This document shows, in pieces, positions 6,394 through 9,868 of a DNA stretch of 9,868 nucleotides. The DNA comes from Candidatus Hermodarchaeota archaeon (GTDB lineage Archaea > Asgardarchaeota > Hermodarchaeia > Hermodarchaeales > Hermodarchaeaceae). The notes under the pieces are model-generated. The model was not told where the DNA came from, did not search any database, and saw only the letters and a program-made list of their open reading frames with translations. Both the position numbers and the translations under genes were made by a program. The stretch's first letter is position 1. Every line of letters starts with the position of its first letter. The stretch lies in assembly GCA_016839995.1 (NCBI GenBank), contig JAEOTD010000004.1, positions 1 through 9,868 on the forward strand, given 5' to 3'.

Positions 6394-6832
6394 GGCTAGA
6401 CGTATAGCGTGAGATATTGTCTTGGAACCATTTTGGAACTTTGGCTTTATCGACTTTATCAGAAAAGGGCATATACGGTTTGATATCTACAACCGGGGTC
6501 TCATCCCGGGCATCAATTTGATCAATATAGATACGGTGGGCGGTTTCATCGATTTTCTCTATTGCGACTATGGATAATCCTATTGGAGTGGGTCGGGCAG
6601 GTGACCGGCTAGCGAAAACCCCTGATAACTCTGCATTCTCCTGTGGGGGGTAATCCGCTAGATTTGCCCGGCTTGAAGGGTTGTCGTGGCCTGTAATCCA
6701 CCAAAGTACAATGATGTGAGAAAATTGATTCACTTGCAGAGTTGCTTTCCAGTATTCGGGTTCAATTTCGATGAAAATGGGGGCATCTTCGGGTTTTCGG
6801 ATATATCCAACGGTACTGGCGCAGAATGACAT
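6383..6832 (-). CDS. trmO: TrmO/TsaA family tRNA m6t6A37 methyltransferase
   Basis: The 149-residue protein belongs to the TsaA/TrmO (UPF0066) family of all-beta, SAM-dependent enzymes. The characterised member methylates N6 of t6A at position 37 of ANN-decoding tRNAs, giving m6t6A. The fingerprint motifs are present: VGYIRKPEDAP at the N terminus (8-18), SHIIVLWWI (38-46), GVFASRSPARPTPIGLSIV (71-89, with R76 and R80), and DARDETPVVDIKPYMP (107-122, with D110 and D116). Length matches the single-domain archaeal members, without the extra C-terminal domain of E. coli TrmO. The start at 6832 lies 5 bases after the stop of the alkyltransferase gene and has no visible ribosome site, so coupled translation is likely. 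Substrate identity is from family knowledge; some family members are less specific. Confidence 0.87.
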   Translation of the reverse strand: MSFCASTVGYIRKPEDAPIFIEIEPEYWKATLQVNQFSHIIVLWWITGHDNPSSRANLADYPPQENAELSGVFASRSPARPTPIGLSIVAIEKIDETAHRIYIDQIDARDETPVVDIKPYMPFSDKVDKAKVPKWFQDNISRYTSSPLE

Positions 6833-6837
6833 ATTGG

Positions 6838-7392
6838 CTAGTAGAAGACATTCTTCATAACAACTTTTCCGATGGATGTAAATTGAATCCCTTCATTTTC
6901 TAGAAGCCTTCGTTTCATAGCAAGACCACCTTGGTAACCGCCGAGAGTGGCGTCTGACTTGATAGCCCGGTGACAAGGAATAATAATAGGAAAGGGGTTT
7001 CGGGCCAAGGCGTTTCCGACAACCCGTGCCCCATTCGGGATGCCGACATGTTTGGCGATGCGTTTGTAGGTGCTTATCCAGCCTCGGGGAATACCTGCTT
7101 CTGCTCGTAATATCCGTTGCTGGGTCTCGGAACATTGAACCCAGTTAAGCAGGTTCAAATCAAAATTCACATCCTTTCCTTGAAGATATGACTGAAACGC
7201 TTTGATCAAGTCGTTAATCTGTATTGATGTGCCTGATTCAATCTGTGGAAATGCCTTCTTAGCTCGTAATTCCGATGGCGTTTGGGGCGTTGACAGAAAG
7301 ATATGGTCTACAAGAGGTTGTGATGCAGTTTCATGCCAAACTATACTAAAGGCGCCAAAAGATGTGGGAAACGTTGTCAGGAATTTTAGCAT
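6838..7392 (-). CDS. ogt: Methylated-DNA-[protein]-cysteine S-methyltransferase (Ogt/MGMT)
   Basis: This 184-residue protein repairs O6-alkylguanine in DNA by moving the alkyl group to its own cysteine, a one-use reaction. The C-terminal domain is textbook: QQRILRAEAGIPRGWISTYKRIA (about 91-113) and a helix-turn-helix with R123, the likely arginine finger, in ARVVGNALARNP. PIIIPCHR follows with acceptor C140, then GGYQGGLAMKRRLLENEG (151-168). The N-terminal domain (1-85) is divergent, as is usual in this family. ATG 7392 has GAGGAAGG at 7396-7403 (seven bases from GAGG to ATG). A TATA-like box at 7427-7433 suggests it can be transcribed on its own. It precedes the TrmO gene by 5 bases and follows the SRAP gene by 71-74 bases, so it is part of a repair-gene cluster. 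Confidence 0.94.
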   Translation of the reverse strand: MLKFLTTFPTSFGAFSIVWHETASQPLVDHIFLSTPQTPSELRAKKAFPQIESGTSIQINDLIKAFQSYLQGKDVNFDLNLLNWVQCSETQQRILRAEAGIPRGWISTYKRIAKHVGIPNGARVVGNALARNPFPIIIPCHRAIKSDATLGGYQGGLAMKRRLLENEGIQFTSIGKVVMKNVFY

Positions 7393-7426
7393 GAGCCTTC
7401 CTCTATCGTTGAATTAAGGGCCATTC

Positions 7427-7433
7427 AATTATA
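7427..7433 (-). promoter_or_regulatory. TATA box for the alkyltransferase-TrmO pair
   Basis: TATAATT on the minus strand lies about 35 bases before the ATG at 7392 and predicts transcription start near 7404, with a leader of about 12 bases holding GAGGAAGG. A 6-bp inverted repeat, TTGAAT (7409-7414) and ATTCAA (7423-7428), overlaps the box and covers the stretch just downstream of it. Confidence 0.45.
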
Positions 7434-7463
7434 CGTTGAGACTGTTTAGTATATTATGGAAGA

Positions 7464-8189
7464 TTAGAGTTTGATAGCGGGAAGTTCCGGGTACTCTTTC
7501 GGTTTAACTATCTCCGGAACGTTCTTCTTTGTGCCTTTGGTCGTGATTAAACGAGATACCGGATGCGCAGCCATCTTATTCGCTTCGAAGGGAACCAAAA
7601 AACTATCAATAGCATCACGGTCCAAATCAACTGTTAACCAAGGGGTTTCATCGGCTTTATGCAAAATTACGGGCATTCGCTTTCGTTTGTTATGGACTTG
7701 CTCAAGTAAGGGATTAGCCCAAGTTGTAATAATGGTGTAGGTCTTCATCTGTTCGTTTGTATCTGGGTTAGTCCAGTTATTCCAGAGACCTGCAAATGCG
7801 AATGGTTCACCAGTGGAAAGCTGGATATAATAAGGGTAAGTGCGCCCCTCGAAGTGTCGCCATTCAAAGAAGCCATCAGCTAAAACCAGACAACGATTAG
7901 ATTTGATGAGGGAACGAAAGGCAGGTTTTTCGTGAATAGTTTCTGATCGGGCGTTGAGTAACCTGCTTTGAAACTTGGTTGCATTGCCAACATCTTTTAC
8001 CCAATGGGGAATCAGCCCCCAAGATAGCATTTGAATCGAATTTGGAGCATCGTTGGTGATTACCGGCAAACGTGGTTTTACAAATCCCGAAACATGGTAC
8101 ACTCGGGGAAAATCAATCTTCTTTGAAATACTCACCTCAAATCGGATTCTGAGAATGTCTATGTCTGGAACTGTATAATGATAACACAT
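7464..8189 (-). CDS. SRAP-domain protein (HMCES/YedK), abasic-site DNA-protein crosslinker
   Basis: SRAP proteins shield abasic sites in single-stranded DNA by a thiazolidine bond from their N-terminal cysteine. Two ATGs lie in tandem (8192 and 8189). The chemistry needs Cys at residue 2 so that removal of Met exposes it, so I choose ATG 8189 (MCYHYT, 241 residues). GAGGG at 8198-8202 is 8 bases from it. Numbering from there: C2; MLSWGLIPHW (54-63); NARSET with N79 and R81; DGFFEW with E109; VHNKRKRMPVIL with H166; HPVS (209-212), a family-type C-terminal motif. Two to three extra residues lie between H166 and RMP compared with the short H-x-RMP form; I recall such a variant in other members. 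It lies 25 bases after the membrane-protein gene and upstream of the DNA alkyltransferase gene, consistent with a repair cluster. Confidence 0.9.
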   Translation of the reverse strand: MCYHYTVPDIDILRIRFEVSISKKIDFPRVYHVSGFVKPRLPVITNDAPNSIQMLSWGLIPHWVKDVGNATKFQSRLLNARSETIHEKPAFRSLIKSNRCLVLADGFFEWRHFEGRTYPYYIQLSTGEPFAFAGLWNNWTNPDTNEQMKTYTIITTWANPLLEQVHNKRKRMPVILHKADETPWLTVDLDRDAIDSFLVPFEANKMAAHPVSRLITTKGTKKNVPEIVKPKEYPELPAIKL

Positions 8190-8214
8190 CATTGTAACCC
8201 TCTATTTAGGAGCT

Positions 8215-8778
8215 TCATCTCGGTTTTAGCTGAATAAGTTCACGTAAAAGAAGAAAACCAACAACTGCGCCGATGATTCCGAGTATGACATCACGGAAAA
8301 TGCCAAGAGGCCAGATAATGGGTATTACTTGTGGTGGGAAAAAACCCACAAGGGTGAAAACCCCAAGAGCCACAGCAGACATAGCTATACTGGCTAAAAC
8401 CGTTCCCAGAAGTATGCGGATTACCCCAGGATTTTCTATCGGTGGTTTTTGGAGATTAATGATCACATCAAAAACGAAGCCATAAGCGAGGAGTGAAGGG
8501 AAAAGATAGAATCGGACGGGGGTGGGAACAGTGAACTCAAGGACGATTCCTGAAATTGCTCCCATCATTGTGCTATAACCAAACGCTGTTGTGAGTCCGG
8601 CGAGAATCACAAAGCCGAGAGACCGGACTATGAAGTTATCCATACCATGGGTTATTGATCCAAAGACGTAACTTGAGAGGAGTGCAAAAGTAACATAGAC
8701 GGCGGATAGCAACGCAGTTAACGCTAGACCTTGAGAACGGGATGATTTGACTGAAATATTCGTGGAAATGCCCTCCAT
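8215..8778 (-). CDS. Predicted ECF-type transporter S component-like membrane protein
   Basis: This 187-residue protein is nearly all membrane. Hydrophobic segments fall at about 18-39, 49-68, 70-85, 90-110, 118-146 and 155-180, ending in a short basic tail (LIQLKPR). Size, six helices and the N-terminal ALTALLSAVYV pattern fit the substrate-binding S component of energy-coupling-factor vitamin or metal importers, close in look to YkoE-like proteins. No ECF ATPase or T-component gene is in the window, so it would have to share a module encoded elsewhere. The substrate is unknown. ATG 8778 has no ribosome site upstream, so a leaderless transcript is possible. The SRAP gene begins 25 bases after its stop and may be co-transcribed, but a functional link to repair is not apparent. 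Confidence 0.6.
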   Translation of the reverse strand: MEGISTNISVKSSRSQGLALTALLSAVYVTFALLSSYVFGSITHGMDNFIVRSLGFVILAGLTTAFGYSTMMGAISGIVLEFTVPTPVRFYLFPSLLAYGFVFDVIINLQKPPIENPGVIRILLGTVLASIAMSAVALGVFTLVGFFPPQVIPIIWPLGIFRDVILGIIGAVVGFLLLRELIQLKPR

Positions 8779-8881
8779 ATAACGTCAGCGAATTCTTCAA
8801 ATGAAATGGAAAGAAGGTCAAAGAAAAACCTGTTGGACTTCTTAAGTGGAGATTATGTGTGGTTGGAGGTCTCGTTGATGC

Positions 8882-8890
8882 ATAATTTTA
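8882..8890 (+). promoter_or_regulatory. TATA-like box for the zinc-ribbon membrane protein gene
   Basis: ATAATTTTA is centred near 8886 and predicts transcription start around 8912. This leaves about 29 bases of leader with GGAG at 8927-8930 before ATG 8941. It argues against in-frame upstream ATGs at 8806 and 8881. Confidence 0.4.
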
Positions 8891-8940
8891 TGTGGATAGA
8901 TTCAGTGCACTTTCTTAGAACTCAACGGAGTTTATTTAGA

Positions 8941-9459
8941 ATGGCTGATGAAGGAACATCTTCAACACTTGTAATTATTGGTGCCGTGCTGCAACTCATC
9001 TTCTTCTTTCTGCTAGCGATAGGAACAGGATTAGTAGCTATGGTTCTCACATTTCTCCCATCAATACCGCCTTCTGCACTTCCCCCGGGATCCCCCCCGA
9101 TTGAAGTGCTAATGGGTATGATGTCTGGATACGTAGTTCTCTTTGCTGTTATGACGGTTTTTGCGCTGATTTTTTCGATTGTATGGTTTATGTGGCGTGG
9201 CAGTCCAAGCCAACACAAAGTTGGGTTGATCATCACGGGTATCTTAGCCCTACTTTTTTCTGGTTTCCTCCCCGGTCTCCTAGTGTTAATTGGTGGAGCT
9301 ATTGCTCCAAGTGAATCAACCTCTGTTGCCACAACTGTAACTACGCCAAAAGCGGCTCCACCGGAATCAAAGCCAGGTGTAAAGTACTGTGCATCGTGCG
9401 GAAATTCTGTAAATCCAGATGCCCAATTTTGTGGCATTTGTGGCGCAAGCGTTGTCTAA
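8941..9459 (+). CDS. Membrane protein with C-terminal double-CxxC zinc ribbon
   Basis: From ATG 8941 this is a 172-residue protein with hydrophobic segments at about 9-38, 60-85 and 94-122. A Ser/Thr/Pro/Ala linker (124-145) follows, then a compact zinc ribbon: CASC (150-153) and CGIC (164-167), in the pattern YCxxCGxxVxxxAxFCxxCGAxV. It resembles the archaeal membrane proteins with DUF4064-like helices and a trailing zinc ribbon; their function is unknown. The ribbon is probably cytoplasmic and may serve protein contact. The open frame extends to an ATG at 8806, but the extra 45 residues are not hydrophobic, look like non-coding sequence and overlap the candidate TATA box. GGAG at 8927-8930 is 10 bases from ATG 8941, slightly long. 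I infer the start from the promoter and from the sharp beginning of the membrane segment. Confidence 0.72.
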   Translation: MADEGTSSTLVIIGAVLQLIFFFLLAIGTGLVAMVLTFLPSIPPSALPPGSPPIEVLMGMMSGYVVLFAVMTVFALIFSIVWFMWRGSPSQHKVGLIITGILALLFSGFLPGLLVLIGGAIAPSESTSVATTVTTPKAAPPESKPGVKYCASCGNSVNPDAQFCGICGASVV

Positions 9460-9588
9460 CAACTACAACTCGTCATGTGAATCTAATATCAACTCAAGAG
9501 TACGTCTCCTGTCCTCTCGAAAGCTAGTATGAGTAAGTCTCAAAAACTATCAATACAATAGTAATTGGATAGTGGAGCTGAAAGGAGC

Positions 9589-9868
9589 ATGATTCAATCT
9601 GATACCATTCGTCAGGCAATCCGAAGCAAGCTCACAAACGGAACAAGTCTCAAGACCGTTAGAGGTGCTGAATTCATCATTGAATCAGTTTCTCCCAATG
9701 AGATGGTTTTCCGTGTGGGGGAAAAGAAAGTTCGAGTCGCTGTTCACATGAACGCTGTGGATGATCTGGTAAAAGAATTCAGGTATTTACCGCCTGGGGG
9801 CTGGATAAAAATTGGTGCGACCACGGGTCAACCCAAACCTGGAACCCTTGCTGCTGTTGTACGACCGC
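9589..9868 (+). CDS. 5' part of an unrecognised soluble protein gene
   Basis: The frame opens at ATG 9589 and stays open to the window end, giving 93 residues of a protein truncated at its 3' side. It begins MIQSDTIRQAIRSKLTNGTS, continues with beta-rich, charged segments (FIIESVSPNEMVFRVG, KKVRVAVHM), then PPGGWIKIG, and has no signal peptide or membrane helix. I recognise no family. GGAG lies at 9584-9587, only one base from the ATG; another GGAG at 9574-9577 is 11 bases away, so the start signal is atypical. An AT-rich stretch at 9552-9566 could be its TATA region, with transcription starting close to the ATG. The preceding gene ends 129 bases upstream on the same strand. That gap holds no other gene that I can see. 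Confidence 0.6.
   Translation, partial: MIQSDTIRQAIRSKLTNGTSLKTVRGAEFIIESVSPNEMVFRVGEKKVRVAVHMNAVDDLVKEFRYLPPGGWIKIGATTGQPKPGTLAAVVRP

Noticed and set aside
8806..8940. N-terminal extension of the zinc-ribbon protein from ATG 8806
   Set aside because: The extra 45 residues look non-coding, lack a good ribosome site, and contain the likely TATA box of the true start at 8941.
8922..9437. 171-codon open frame on the minus strand
   Set aside because: It is fully antisense to the zinc-ribbon membrane gene, has a composition typical of a reverse-strand shadow, and has no motif, ribosome site or promoter of its own.
9546..9573. 6-bp inverted repeat upstream of the last gene as a true operator
   Set aside because: Too short to stand on its own in AT-rich DNA; mentioned only as a possible echo of the 9-bp repeat at 5034-5073.
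1..9868. CRISPR array, transposon ends, tRNA or rRNA genes
   Set aside because: I looked for regularly spaced repeats, long terminal inverted repeats with a transposase, tRNA-like T-arm/anticodon patterns and rRNA cores on both strands, and saw none.

Overview
The window looks archaeal. Gene starts are preceded by AT-rich TATA-like boxes at the expected distance, start codons mix ATG and GTG with GGAGG-type ribosome sites, and one secreted protein ends in an IPGFP + transmembrane helix + RLRRR tail, a variant of the archaeal PGF-type sorting signal. That tail, the mid-range GC and the C-terminal double-CxxC zinc-ribbon membrane protein fit an Asgard archaeon (Thorarchaeota-like) from memory. 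This placement is inference, not proven here. I see no rRNA, tRNA, insertion sequence, phage gene or CRISPR array. No gene-free stretch exceeds about 160 bases.

Layout: (1) 1-1360, plus strand: the 3' end of an unrecognised membrane protein, followed 16 bases later by a 3-beta-HSD-like extended SDR dehydrogenase/epimerase. (2) 1405-4939, minus strand, in transcription order: a PLP-dependent D-cysteine desulfhydrase/ACC-deaminase-like enzyme, a membrane-anchored GH39-like glycoside hydrolase, and a secreted beta-sandwich protein with the IPGFP anchor. The last two are rich in N-glycosylation sequons and probably act on the cell surface. (3) 5098-6359, plus strand: a small unrecognised helical protein and a class I SAM methyltransferase 11 bases apart, behind a clear TATA box bracketed by a perfect 9-bp inverted repeat. 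(4) 6383-8778, minus strand: a predicted ECF-type membrane S component, an SRAP/HMCES abasic-site protein, an O6-alkylguanine-DNA alkyltransferase and a TrmO/TsaA-type tRNA methyltransferase, in that order. The last three form a compact nucleic-acid repair/modification group. (5) 8941-9868, plus strand: a zinc-ribbon membrane protein and the 5' part of an unrecognised gene that runs off the window.

Both convergent gene junctions (near 1390 and 6378) carry a hairpin. The strongest non-coding signal is the inverted repeat centred on the TATA box at about 5053, which looks like an operator. No clearly new defence or mobile system is visible. The best candidates for something undescribed are the unknown protein + methyltransferase pair with its operator-like promoter, and the tight repair-gene group.
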